A DNA stretch of 29,542 nucleotides from GCA-002772825 sp964560655 (GTDB lineage Bacteria > Patescibacteriota > Minisyncoccia > GCA-002772825). This document shows, piece after piece, positions 1 to 6,990 of this stretch; position 1 is the first letter of the stretch; every line of letters starts with the position of its first letter. The position numbers were made by a program, and so were the translations under genes. Under the pieces are notes generated by a model. That model did no database searches. It was not told the DNA's origin and worked only from the letters and a program-made list of their open reading frames with translations. The stretch covers positions 1 to 29,542 of the forward strand of contig CAZLLR010000006.1 in NCBI GenBank assembly GCA_964560655.1, in the 5' to 3' direction.

Positions 1-500
1 TTTGTAGCTCCTGCCTGAAGGATAAGTGCCATCTTAGTATCACCTGAACCTGTGTGAGAACGCCTTACTTGCAAACCATCTATCTGTGTATAAGGTTCTC
101 TAACTTCTAAAGCTGAAGCATAACGAGCATCTGGCTCCAACCTATACTTACCAGTATCCCACTTACCAGAGTGCCTAGCTTCAGCTGTAGTGAAGATCTT
201 AATATATCTAGTAGCATCTGTGGTCCAGCCGTCTACTAAAACTGTTGTAGTATCAGGTGAAGTCCAAGTACCTTCTATCTGGGCGATGGCTATTTCATCT
301 GTTAAGGTAAGGTCTCTTTGTTCTGCTGTTTCCCAAGCTGATAGAGAAGTATAACAGTTAGCAGTGGGGATTGATTTTAAAGCACAGTCTTCTCTTATGA
401 TGGCTGTTGTTGAAGTAGCTGCTTGAGAAGTATTAGGTGAAAGGAATATAAATAGAAAGAATATGAAGAATAAGGCTCTTTTGATATTTTTCTTTAGCAT
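1..500 (-). CDS. Secreted protein, N-terminal part only (runs off the window)
   Basis: An open frame runs from ATG at 500 to the window edge (166 codons, no stop), so the C-terminus lies outside. The product begins MLKKNIKRALFFIFFLFIFL, a basic start plus a hydrophobic stretch ending near SQAAT, which reads as a Sec signal peptide. The mature part contains CYTSLSAWETAEQRDLTLTD and later stretches rich in Thr, Ser and beta-prone residues. I recall similar segments at the start of large secreted Parcubacteria proteins with parallel beta-helix repeats; this is from memory and not tested. Likely role: surface or extracellular protein. A TATAAT box at 507-512 lies 7 bases before the ATG, so the transcript may be leaderless. 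A hairpin at 566-598 separates it from the upstream prepilin gene. The secreted nature is well supported; the function is unknown. Confidence 0.7.
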   Translation of the reverse strand, partial: MLKKNIKRALFFIFFLFIFLSPNTSQAATSTTAIIREDCALKSIPTANCYTSLSAWETAEQRDLTLTDEIAIAQIEGTWTSPDTTTVLVDGWTTDATRYIKIFTTAEARHSGKWDTGKYRLEPDARYASALEVREPYTQIDGLQVRRSHTGSGDTKMALILQAGAT

Positions 501-506
501 AATATA

Positions 507-533
507 ATTATATAGTCTTTTGGTTAATATCAA
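507..533 (-). promoter_or_regulatory. Probable promoter of the secreted-protein gene
   Basis: On the minus strand there is TATAAT at 512-507 with TTGATA at 533-528, a short 15-base spacer. The expected transcription start falls at about 500, the first base of the ATG, so a leaderless message is predicted. The -10 match is perfect; the -35 spacing is poor. Confidence 0.4.
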
Positions 534-565
534 AGGGGTTTGTCCACAGGGAGGAGTATAGAAAA

Positions 566-598
566 CAACAGCTACCGAAATAATCTCGGTAGCCGTTG
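566..598 (-). terminator. Hairpin after the prepilin gene (terminator-like)
   Basis: GCTACCGA at 571-578 pairs with TCGGTAGC at 586-593 across a 7-base loop. After one mismatch the stem extends with CAAC (566-569) and GTTG (595-598). It lies 21 bases after the prepilin stop codon. On the minus strand it is followed by TTTTC, a weak U-tract. The same stem sequence recurs after gatB (8590-8638), so it may be a dispersed terminator element. Confidence 0.6.
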
Positions 599-618
599 GG
601 TATTATAAGGTTAACAAA

Positions 619-1254
619 CTACGGATAAACACTATTTATTATATAAGCACTTTTTGTACCTGTATGTGTTGTGCATTCTCCAGCTGGGTAGGGTCCAGAT
701 GGTGAACAACATAAAGGAGTCACTATCTTTCCAAAATTACCAGAAGGGTAAGAGTTTTCATCTGGTGGCCACCCTCCTGTCCATCTACCACATGTATATT
801 GAGCAGATTGAGGGTCATTTTGATCCTCTAATTGAGTCATTAACATATAATATGTACCAGGGAGAGCTGAGGAATTTGGTTGGGTCCCATCATAGGCTCC
901 ATAGGCATAGAAATAATTACCAGGTTCCCAAGGTGCCGAACCGCTACCATTTATCGGACCTCGAGGAATTGAACTTAGGTAATCGGGCACTAAAATATTT
1001 AAGAATTCATTGTCGTTTGAATAATCAAAATTAAAATTATCCTTATCAATTTGATCTGGTCGAGGGTAATGGCCATTGTCAATTGCATAACGCTCTAAAG
1101 CATCTGCTATAGTTCTCAAATCATCAATCCTTCTAGCGTCTCTAGCCTCTACCCTCACCCTTCTTAAAGAAACCATAACAATAGAAGCTAAAATACCAAT
1201 CAAAGCTATAACTACGAGAAGTTCTAATAGAGTGAAACCTTTTTTATCATTCAT
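619..1254 (-). CDS. Type IV prepilin / pseudopilin-like protein
   Basis: The 211-residue product starts MNDKKGFTLLELLVVIALIG, a classic class III leader: a short charged peptide, cleavage expected after Gly6, Phe at mature position 1 and Glu at mature position 5, then a hydrophobic helix. The following segment ARRIDDLRTIADALERYAID with NGHYP resembles the start of the globular domain in GspG/PilA-type pilins. The C-terminal third is rich in Gly, Pro, Ser and Tyr and carries four cysteines (including an adjacent pair), possibly forming disulfides outside the cell. It should be processed by a PilD-type peptidase and assembled into a pilus or pseudopilus. No other pilus gene is adjacent, but a PilM-like gene lies at 10758-12275. 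A TATAAT at 1266-1271 lies 11 bases before the ATG. Whether it is a major or minor pilin cannot be told. Confidence 0.88.
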   Translation of the reverse strand: MNDKKGFTLLELLVVIALIGILASIVMVSLRRVRVEARDARRIDDLRTIADALERYAIDNGHYPRPDQIDKDNFNFDYSNDNEFLNILVPDYLSSIPRGPINGSGSAPWEPGNYFYAYGAYDGTQPNSSALPGTYYMLMTQLEDQNDPQSAQYTCGRWTGGWPPDENSYPSGNFGKIVTPLCCSPSGPYPAGECTTHTGTKSAYIINSVYP

Positions 1255-1296
1255 TTTAATAAAATATTATATTACCTATGATAGATACTTATTCTT

Positions 1297-2262
1297 TTAT
1301 TTTACAATGTTTTGAGGAGTCTGCCCTTCTGAGGTAGCGATAATATTTGAAGCGGCAAGCTTTGCCATCTTGCCTCTAGTCTCCTCGGTGGCACTTGCTG
1401 CATGAGGTGTTAAGACGACGTTAGGGAGATCCGAAAGTCCTGGGGCAAGAGCAGGTTCATTCTCATATACATCTAGAGCGGCCCCTCTGATAACTTTATT
1501 TTTAAGAGCTTCAACAAGAGCAGCTTCATCTATCACCGGCCCGCGAGAACTGTTCACAATATAAGCAGACGGCTTCATCAGGGAAAGTCTTTCTTTGTTT
1601 ATAAGATGACGAGTAGAGTCAAGGAGTGGCACATGTACAGAAACAAAGTCCGCTTCCTTAAGAAGATCTTCGGGGCTCTCTTTATACTCTGCATTATATT
1701 CTTTTTCAAATTCTTCATTTCTTTTTATATCGTAATAGATTATCTTCATCTCAAACCCGCGAGAAGCATGGTGCGCGACTCTTGCACCTATCCTTCCTAA
1801 ACCTAAGACTCCGAGAGTTCTACCGGAAATATCATTTCCCAACATGAGCATAGGTGCCCAGCCCACATACTTGCCTGCACGAGTGAACCTGTCTCCCTCT
1901 GCGATCCTTTGAGCAATAGATAGCAATAAGCCAAAAGCATGCTCTGCGACTGTCTCAGTAAGAACACCTGGGGTATTAGTTATCATCACTCCCCTCTTGT
2001 TTGCCTCTTCTACATTTATATTATTATAGCCGACAGCGTAATTAGCGAAAATCTTCGCTTTTGGCGCCGCATCAAACACTTCACCGTCTATAGTGTCAGT
2101 CAAAAGGCACAACACTGCATCATACTCTTTCTCCTTTAGAGCACTAATAAGCTCGTCTTTAGACAAAACTTTATCCTCTGGGTTTATATCTACTTCATAA
2201 CCTTTATCTTGTAACATCTTTATACCTACCTCTGGGATCTTTCTTGTTATGTATACTTTCAT
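1297..2262 (-). CDS. D-2-hydroxyacid dehydrogenase (glycerate/glyoxylate reductase type)
   Basis: The 321-residue protein has the full two-domain fold of the D-isomer-specific 2-hydroxyacid dehydrogenases. The nucleotide motif GLGRIG is at 154-159 with an acidic residue at the end of the next strand (Asp178), which favours NAD over NADP. The expected catalytic Arg (SSRGPVIDE, Arg240), Glu (ENEP, Glu269) and His (LTPHAAS, His287) are present. It would interconvert a 2-keto acid and a D-2-hydroxy acid in the cytosol. Closest by eye are D-glycerate dehydrogenase and glyoxylate/hydroxypyruvate reductases; a phosphoglycerate-type substrate is possible, but there is no ACT domain. It lies 15 bases after the aldolase gene and is probably the last gene of the carbon cluster. 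Family certain, substrate inferred. Confidence 0.9.
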   Translation of the reverse strand: MKVYITRKIPEVGIKMLQDKGYEVDINPEDKVLSKDELISALKEKEYDAVLCLLTDTIDGEVFDAAPKAKIFANYAVGYNNINVEEANKRGVMITNTPGVLTETVAEHAFGLLLSIAQRIAEGDRFTRAGKYVGWAPMLMLGNDISGRTLGVLGLGRIGARVAHHASRGFEMKIIYYDIKRNEEFEKEYNAEYKESPEDLLKEADFVSVHVPLLDSTRHLINKERLSLMKPSAYIVNSSRGPVIDEAALVEALKNKVIRGAALDVYENEPALAPGLSDLPNVVLTPHAASATEETRGKMAKLAASNIIATSEGQTPQNIVK

Positions 2263-2277
2263 AATCCTACAAAATAT

Positions 2278-3150
2278 TTAAATACCATTAAATAATCTCA
2301 ATCTTTGGTTTACTTTCTCCTCCACTGCAAAGACGACTGGTTTCATAATCCTATACGGTGCCACTTCGTCAGGGTTCTCCTCAAGCGACTTTTTAATGGC
2401 TTCCTTATAAGCGACGCGAAGCTCCGTGCTGATGTGGATCAAAGAAATCCCCGCCTCCACAGCTTCTCTAAAATTATCATCAGTAATGCCAGACCCACCG
2501 TGAAGGACTAACGGCACACCGACGGATTCTTTTATCTCTTTAATCCTGTCAATATTCAAATTTGGATTAGATACATTTTTCAACATACCATGGATATTTC
2601 CAACTGACGGAGAGAAAAGGTCTACTCCTGTCTCTTCTACAAACCTCTTGGCGTCTTCTGGTGTAGTAAGTTGGTTCATCGATACACCCTCAGGCACCTC
2701 GTCGAGCAGCTTAGAGGATTGCCCTATATAACCAAGCTCTGCTTCTATCAACGCATCAGGGTTAACAGATCTAGCATAATCCACACATTCTTTCGTTATC
2801 TTTATATTCTCTTCCATTGGCAATTTAGCACCATCAAAGATGACCGAATCGAAACCAGCATCAATAGCCTCTTTCACTCTTTCAAGTGAATAAGTATGGT
2901 CTGCGTTTATAAAGATTGGGTAATCAAACTCTTCACGCAAGCTCTTCACAAGCGCCACCGCCTGCTTAATACCTATAAAATCTCTCTCTCCTTCCGACAC
3001 ACCGATGACGACAGGCAAATTAAGCTTCTTTGCCGCATTGAAGATCCCATTCAATACTTCAAGGTTTGCTATATTAAAGTGACCGACGGCTCTCTTTCCT
3101 TCCCTTGCTTCTTTTAATACTTGTCTTAAGTTATTATTCATATTTATCAT
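2278..3150 (-). CDS. fba: Class II (zinc) fructose-bisphosphate aldolase family
   Basis: The 290-residue TIM-barrel protein shows class II aldolase landmarks: NADHT (Asp84 as likely proton donor, His85 as zinc ligand), an EAELG segment near 136-140, GNIHG (zinc His187), and LHGGSG at 216-221 (zinc His217 and phosphate loop). It should cleave fructose 1,6-bisphosphate, or tagatose-bisphosphate, into two triose phosphates. One oddity: the usual Asn-Ile-Asp-Thr-Asp segment of the active site reads HISTE (239-243), so substrate preference could differ. The neighbours (PfkB kinase upstream, transketolase beyond) fit a role in lower sugar-phosphate metabolism. The start is uncertain. ATG 3150 gives the longer form, but a TATAAT at 3149-3154 overlaps it, so ATG 3141 (MNNNLRQV) may be used in a leaderless message. 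A long inverted repeat lies just upstream (3165-3306). Confidence 0.88.
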   Translation of the reverse strand: MINMNNNLRQVLKEAREGKRAVGHFNIANLEVLNGIFNAAKKLNLPVVIGVSEGERDFIGIKQAVALVKSLREEFDYPIFINADHTYSLERVKEAIDAGFDSVIFDGAKLPMEENIKITKECVDYARSVNPDALIEAELGYIGQSSKLLDEVPEGVSMNQLTTPEDAKRFVEETGVDLFSPSVGNIHGMLKNVSNPNLNIDRIKEIKESVGVPLVLHGGSGITDDNFREAVEAGISLIHISTELRVAYKEAIKKSLEENPDEVAPYRIMKPVVFAVEEKVNQRLRLFNGI

Positions 3151-3164
3151 TATATCAAATCCAT

Positions 3165-3306
3165 AAGATTTTTACCCTTTTGAGAATTAACTATAAATAA
3201 ACGATTGGCTGAGTAGAAAAATTCTGGGCTCCCCGTGTAGCAAGGGAGAATTTTTCACGAATAGAACGAGTATTATTTATTTAAGATAATAATGGGTAAA
3301 AATCTT
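3165..3306 (-). ncRNA. Long nested inverted repeat: candidate structured leader or small RNA
   Basis: The 187-base gap between the kinase and aldolase genes holds three nested inverted repeats: a perfect 13-bp outer pair (3165-3177 with 3294-3306, AAGATTTTTACCC), an 8-bp AT-rich middle pair (ATAAATAA near 3194-3201 with TTATTTAT near 3273-3280), and a perfect 10-bp inner pair (3216-3225 with 3247-3256). The 21-base apical loop contains CTCCC and GGGAG, which could pair instead and compete with the inner stem. The strand is inferred from the flanking minus-strand genes. It may be a leader of fba, a processed sRNA or a palindromic element. No known RNA family was recognised. Confidence 0.45.
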
Positions 3307-3337
3307 GGGGGTTTGATAATTATTTTTTATTTCTTAT

Positions 3338-4321
3338 TTATATTAACCTTGGCTCATAACCAACAGGAGCTTTAGCCAGATTCTCTTCAAGTTCTACTCT
3401 AGTAAGAAGCCCCTCTCGTGCGCCAATATGCTGTACGACAGACATCGAGTTTACAGGTCCCCACCTTAAGGCCTCTGGTATATCTAGGCCGAGAGCTATA
3501 GCTGAGGTAAAAGTAGAAGAGAAAGAATCTCCAGCTCCAGTCCTGTCGATAGGAACACTCGGGTCAGGGTAGATCGGCATCTGCCAAAAACTCTCACCAT
3601 CATATGCAAAAGCTCCATTTCTCCCGTCAGTGATAACAGTAATCTTCGGACCTAAGGCAGAAACTTCTTGCAATAACTTCTTAATATCTACTTCTTTGTT
3701 TCCGAGTATTTTCTGTGCCTCTTCCTTGTTACAGAAAAATATTTCAGTATTTTTATAAATTCCAGCTAATGATTCTTTACCAAATTTTATCTGATAAGTA
3801 CCTGGCTGAAAGGCAAGCTTAACCTCAGGGTTGTCGTTTAGATATTTCTCTATAACTGAGTGAAAAGAGAGCGATTGCGATCCAAGAGAAGATAAGTATA
3901 TCCACTTAGGCTTTCCTATATCAGGCAGGTCATATGCATACTCCTCATGCTTTATAAGGATAGTTCTTTCTCCTTTATACAAAAGAACATAATGATAATT
4001 AGTTTTCTTTCCTTCTTGAGTTTTTATAAAGTCCACATTTAATCCTTCTTTCTTAAGAGTCTCAAGGCATTCCCGGCCAAAGTAGTCATTACCTATGTTT
4101 GAGACGACAGCAGTCTTCATGCCTAGACGCGCAGCGCTTACTGCTGCGTTGGGGCTATTTCCTACTCCAGGTATAATATGTACATCTTTATACGGTATCT
4201 TATCACCGAAATTCATACAGATCTTAGTTAACCCATCATCTTTTTCTATTTCTGCTTCCGCATCTTCAAGCTCTATAAAAGCGTCTGTCACAATATCCCC
4301 TATCGCTATAAAATCATACAT
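3338..4321 (-). CDS. PfkB-family (ribokinase-like) sugar kinase
   Basis: The 327-residue protein has the PfkB fold: an N-terminal IGDIVTDAFIE strand, the substrate-side glycine motif GVGNSPNAA (52-60), IGNDYFGRE, and the C-terminal signature DRTGAGDSF (259-267) with catalytic base Asp265. It transfers phosphate from ATP (ADP in some members) to a sugar or nucleoside hydroxyl. Residues about 15-48 form an acidic, lid-like segment before the glycine motif. Its place between transketolase (16-base gap) and class II aldolase makes fructose-6-phosphate or tagatose-6-phosphate attractive substrates, and many genomes of this group lack a PfkA-type enzyme. Ribokinase, fructokinase, nucleoside kinase and ribose-1-phosphate kinase are alternatives. 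Family firm, substrate unproven. Confidence 0.85.
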   Translation of the reverse strand: MYDFIAIGDIVTDAFIELEDAEAEIEKDDGLTKICMNFGDKIPYKDVHIIPGVGNSPNAAVSAARLGMKTAVVSNIGNDYFGRECLETLKKEGLNVDFIKTQEGKKTNYHYVLLYKGERTILIKHEEYAYDLPDIGKPKWIYLSSLGSQSLSFHSVIEKYLNDNPEVKLAFQPGTYQIKFGKESLAGIYKNTEIFFCNKEEAQKILGNKEVDIKKLLQEVSALGPKITVITDGRNGAFAYDGESFWQMPIYPDPSVPIDRTGAGDSFSSTFTSAIALGLDIPEALRWGPVNSMSVVQHIGAREGLLTRVELEENLAKAPVGYEPRLI

Positions 4322-4337
4322 AAACTTTTTATCATTA

Positions 4338-5324
4338 TTATCTACTAATAACTCTCTTAACTGCTTCTTTTATCCCACTTATACCCATACCATAATGCTC
4401 CACAAGTTCCTCTTGTGTGCCTGACTGACCAAACTTATCTTCCACTCCTACGAACTCCATTGGTACAGGGTGACTCTTTGACAATACTTCTGCCACAGCG
4501 CTTCCCATACCTCCATAAACCTGATGTTCCTCGACGGTCACCACCTTGCCTGCTCTTTTTGCTACATCAACGACAGAAGCTTCATCCATCGGCTTCACTG
4601 TGTGGTTATTTAAGACTAAGCATTCTATCCCCTCTCCCGAAAGTTCTTCCGCTGCCATCAAAGAGTTATAGACAGAAGGACCACAAGCGATAATAGCCAC
4701 TTGCGGATTTTCCGCCTCACGAAGAATATTTGCCTTACCTATTTCAAAAGGAGATTCTTCTGTTGTGACAATGGCAGTTGGCTCACGAGCAAATCGTAGA
4801 TAGAAAGGTGCTTCAACTTTTGACGAAGCATAAGTCGCCTTCTTTGCCTCTATAGAATCGCAAGGCACTACAACATTCATCCTCGGGATAACTCTAGTGA
4901 TAGCTATATCTTCAATAGCCTGGTGCGTACCTCCGTCTGGCCCCACTGATATACCGGCATGCGCGCCTGCTACCTTAACATTTGAATTATTATAACAAAT
5001 AGTAGTCCTTATCTGCTCCCAGTTTCTGCCAGGAGAAAACATCGCATAAGAGGCAATAAAAGGTACTTTACCCATAGCTGCCATACCAGAGGCGACAGAA
5101 GCCATAGACTGCTCGCCTATACCCATCTCCACAAATCTCTCAGGAAACTTATCTGAAAAAGTGGAGGTCTTAGTAGAGCCAGTAAGGTCAGCACAGAGTG
5201 CTACAACATTCTCGTTCTCCTCGCCGGCCTTTAGTAAACCTTCCCCATAGCCAAATCTAATAGGAGCTTGTTCTACATCTTTATCTAATAGCTTTGGATT
5301 TAATTTTTGATTTTGATTTAACAT
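4338..5324 (-). CDS. Transketolase, C-terminal subunit
   Basis: The 328-residue protein matches the pyrimidine-binding and C-terminal domains of transketolase as a separate chain. Seen: CADLTGSTKTSTF (44-56), the pyrimidine-domain MGIGEQSMA with catalytic Glu71 that activates thiamine diphosphate, HAGISVGPDGGTHQAIEDIA, and RFAREPT. With the N-terminal subunit it transfers two-carbon ketol units between sugar phosphates in the cytosol. The N-terminal subunit gene lies 11 bases upstream in the correct order, so this is a genuine two-subunit arrangement, as is common in archaea and in this bacterial group, and not a frameshift: both halves have complete starts and ends. DXS-type enzymes share this domain, but the pair order and the partner's sequence favour transketolase. 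Confidence 0.9.
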   Translation of the reverse strand: MLNQNQKLNPKLLDKDVEQAPIRFGYGEGLLKAGEENENVVALCADLTGSTKTSTFSDKFPERFVEMGIGEQSMASVASGMAAMGKVPFIASYAMFSPGRNWEQIRTTICYNNSNVKVAGAHAGISVGPDGGTHQAIEDIAITRVIPRMNVVVPCDSIEAKKATYASSKVEAPFYLRFAREPTAIVTTEESPFEIGKANILREAENPQVAIIACGPSVYNSLMAAEELSGEGIECLVLNNHTVKPMDEASVVDVAKRAGKVVTVEEHQVYGGMGSAVAEVLSKSHPVPMEFVGVEDKFGQSGTQEELVEHYGMGISGIKEAVKRVISR

Positions 5325-5335
5325 AATATTTTTTA

Positions 5336-6205
5336 TTATTCATGCTCGCTTTTAATCTTGCCTCCTAATGTCCGCAATTGGTTTAAAGCTTCTTTGGCTT
5401 CATCAGCATTTGGTGACTTGCCATGCCATTCAAACTTCCTCTCCATAAACTCTACCCCTTTACCTGGTACAGTATGGGCGATGATTACAGAAGGTTTAGA
5501 AAACATAGCTTGAGCCTGCCCTATTGCATCATTTACCGCTTCAAAATTATGTCCGTCCACCTCAAGGACATGCCAATTAAAACTCTCAAATTTATCACGG
5601 AGAGAATCAAGTGGCATAACATCTTCAGTAAAACCGTCTATCTGAATATTGTTCCTGTCTATAATACCTATTATGTTGTGGAGTTTATCACGGCCCGCCA
5701 TCATCACCGCCTCCCAGACTTGACCACAATCAAGTTCTCCGTCTCCCATAAGACAATAGAACCACTTGTCATCACTTTGTCCGTCGTTCATCTTATTGGC
5801 TATCGCCATCCCCATCGCCTGAGAAAGACCAGAGCCCAAAGGACCTGAACTTGTCTCTATGCCTGGTAACCACTCTCTATGAGGGTGACCTTGAAGGCGG
5901 GATCCAAATTTCCTAAGAGTCTTCAGTTCCTCCACTGGGAAATACCCAGAGTGCGCCATAGATGCGTATAAGACTGGGCAAATATGTCCGTTAGAAAGTA
6001 TTACCCTATCTCTTTCTGGTAAGTTTGGATTCTTAGGATCGTGTTTTAATACATGAAAATAAAGCAGGGCGAAAATATCCGCCATACCTAAAGGACCCGC
6101 AGAGTGACCAGAACCAGCTTCAAGAAGCATCTCTATGATAGACCTTCTTATATTATTAGCTTTTTCCTCTAAAAATTTTACCTTCTCATCGAGCAAATTT
6201 GCCAT
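5336..6205 (-). CDS. Transketolase, N-terminal (TPP-binding) subunit
   Basis: The 289-residue protein is the thiamine-diphosphate-binding half of transketolase. The TPP motif begins GDGELDCGQVWEA (154-166) and ends with Asn at 185-186 (IDRNNIQIDG). Substrate-side histidines appear in GSGHSAG (His34) and SNGHICP (His74), and SGPLGSGLSQAMGMA is typical. It ends in a short charged tail where a full-length transketolase would run on into the pyrimidine domain, which is encoded by the next gene 11 bases on. The two should act as a heterotetramer in the non-oxidative pentose phosphate pathway. An imperfect long hairpin (6238-6314) separates it from rpe upstream, so it may be transcribed partly on its own. 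No Shine-Dalgarno sequence is visible. Confidence 0.9.
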   Translation of the reverse strand: MANLLDEKVKFLEEKANNIRRSIIEMLLEAGSGHSAGPLGMADIFALLYFHVLKHDPKNPNLPERDRVILSNGHICPVLYASMAHSGYFPVEELKTLRKFGSRLQGHPHREWLPGIETSSGPLGSGLSQAMGMAIANKMNDGQSDDKWFYCLMGDGELDCGQVWEAVMMAGRDKLHNIIGIIDRNNIQIDGFTEDVMPLDSLRDKFESFNWHVLEVDGHNFEAVNDAIGQAQAMFSKPSVIIAHTVPGKGVEFMERKFEWHGKSPNADEAKEALNQLRTLGGKIKSEHE

Positions 6206-6237
6206 ATTATTAAAATTTAAACTTAAAAATCTATTTA

Positions 6238-6314
6238 TAAAAAATTAAAAAGTTGGCTTCTAAAGAATTTCCCTCTACAGACATTCTAGAAGAAGGCAAC
6301 TTTCTAATTTTTTA
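6238..6314 (-). terminator. Long hairpin with U-rich tail between rpe-like gene and transketolase
   Basis: The arms 6238-6261 and 6291-6314 pair over about 24 positions with two mismatches. One of these (A with C on plus) becomes a U-G wobble in minus-strand RNA, which supports a minus-strand transcript. A second 5-bp stem (AGAAT/ATTCT) forms inside. In the minus direction the stem ends in CCAACTTTTTAATTTTTT, as in an intrinsic terminator. It follows the rpe-like gene by 11 bases and precedes the transketolase start by 33 bases, so it could be a partial terminator or processing site. Confidence 0.6.
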
Positions 6315-6324
6315 TTTTTAACAC

Positions 6325-6987
6325 TTAATTCACTGCTAAATCACCTAGTTCTTCCCAACCTGCGCGTGCCCCACTTTGATGGGTAAACACGGCCGAGCCG
6401 GCTACTAATCTACTTACGCCAGCTTTCACAAGAAGTGGCACTGTCTTCATATTAACTCCACCATCAATTGATATTATAGCATTAGAATACCTAGTCCGTA
6501 AATCTATCACCTTGTGTAAAACCTTCTCACCAAAAGGCTGACCTTGAAAACCTATTTTTTCTATACCCATAAACTGCACAAAGTCTGTATCAGCCATAAA
6601 TTCATCTAGGACTTTATTTGTAGTATCTATATTTAGTGCAATGCCCACCTCAACTCCAGCTTTTTTAACTATATCTATAGCTTTTCTCACCTTGTCAGTG
6701 GATTCTATATGAATAATCACTCTTTTAGCCCCCGCTTCTATCCAGGCTTCTACGATATTCTCAGGATTTTTCACCATCAAGTCCACTTCTATATTCAACT
6801 GCTTACTTGGAGGTTGAACTTCAAAGTAGTTTTTTAAATCAGTCGGATTGGCCCAACTTTTCTCTGGCACAAAAATACCGTCCATAATATCAAGCTGGAC
6901 CCAAGTTGCAAATTCCTTTGTAAGGTTAAGTTTATTCTCGACCTCAATCCAATCACTCTCTAAAATTGCCGGAATTATCTGTACCAT
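6325..6987 (-). CDS. Ribulose-phosphate 3-epimerase family protein with altered metal site
   Basis: The 220-residue TIM-barrel protein aligns by eye with ribulose-phosphate 3-epimerase through most of its length: PAILESD (start of strand 1), VQLDIMDGIFVPE, DLMVKNPE, ISIDGGVN (catalytic Asp175) and VAGSAVF (phosphate loop). In true Rpe the metal is held by two His and two Asp. Here the first His is Gln31 and the second is Asp69, while Asp33 and Asp175 remain. The usual NPGFGGQ loop is IGFQGQPF. The rest is well kept, so this looks like a divergent subfamily and not a decayed gene. Residues 56-61 (EVQPPS) come from a palindromic repeat also present in gatB and sit where an extra loop of about eight residues is found. 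It lies 3 bases after rpiB. Epimerase activity is plausible but not assured. Confidence 0.8.
   Translation of the reverse strand: MVQIIPAILESDWIEVENKLNLTKEFATWVQLDIMDGIFVPEKSWANPTDLKNYFEVQPPSKQLNIEVDLMVKNPENIVEAWIEAGAKRVIIHIESTDKVRKAIDIVKKAGVEVGIALNIDTTNKVLDEFMADTDFVQFMGIEKIGFQGQPFGEKVLHKVIDLRTRYSNAIISIDGGVNMKTVPLLVKAGVSRLVAGSAVFTHQSGARAGWEELGDLAVN
6803..6829. repeat. Palindromic element inside the rpe-like gene (degenerate copy)
   Basis: TACTTGGAGGTT and AACTTCAAAGTA flank a central G and pair at 10 of 12 positions. It matches the two gatB copies (9077-9128) in the core TTGGAGGTTGAAC. It encodes EVQPPSK within a loop between LKNY and LNIEVDLM that true Rpe proteins lack. Confidence 0.7.
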
Positions 6988-6990
6988 AAC

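Noticed and set aside
654..1034. 126-codon plus-strand frame opposite the prepilin gene
   Set aside because: It lies entirely within the prepilin gene, has no promoter or family motif, and low-complexity codon patterns explain it.
4338..6205. Frameshifted transketolase
   Set aside because: Both halves have their own start and stop with an 11-base spacer and complete domains, a known two-subunit arrangement.
6325..6987. Decayed rpe pseudogene
   Set aside because: There is no stop or frameshift, the length is normal and the other motifs are intact.
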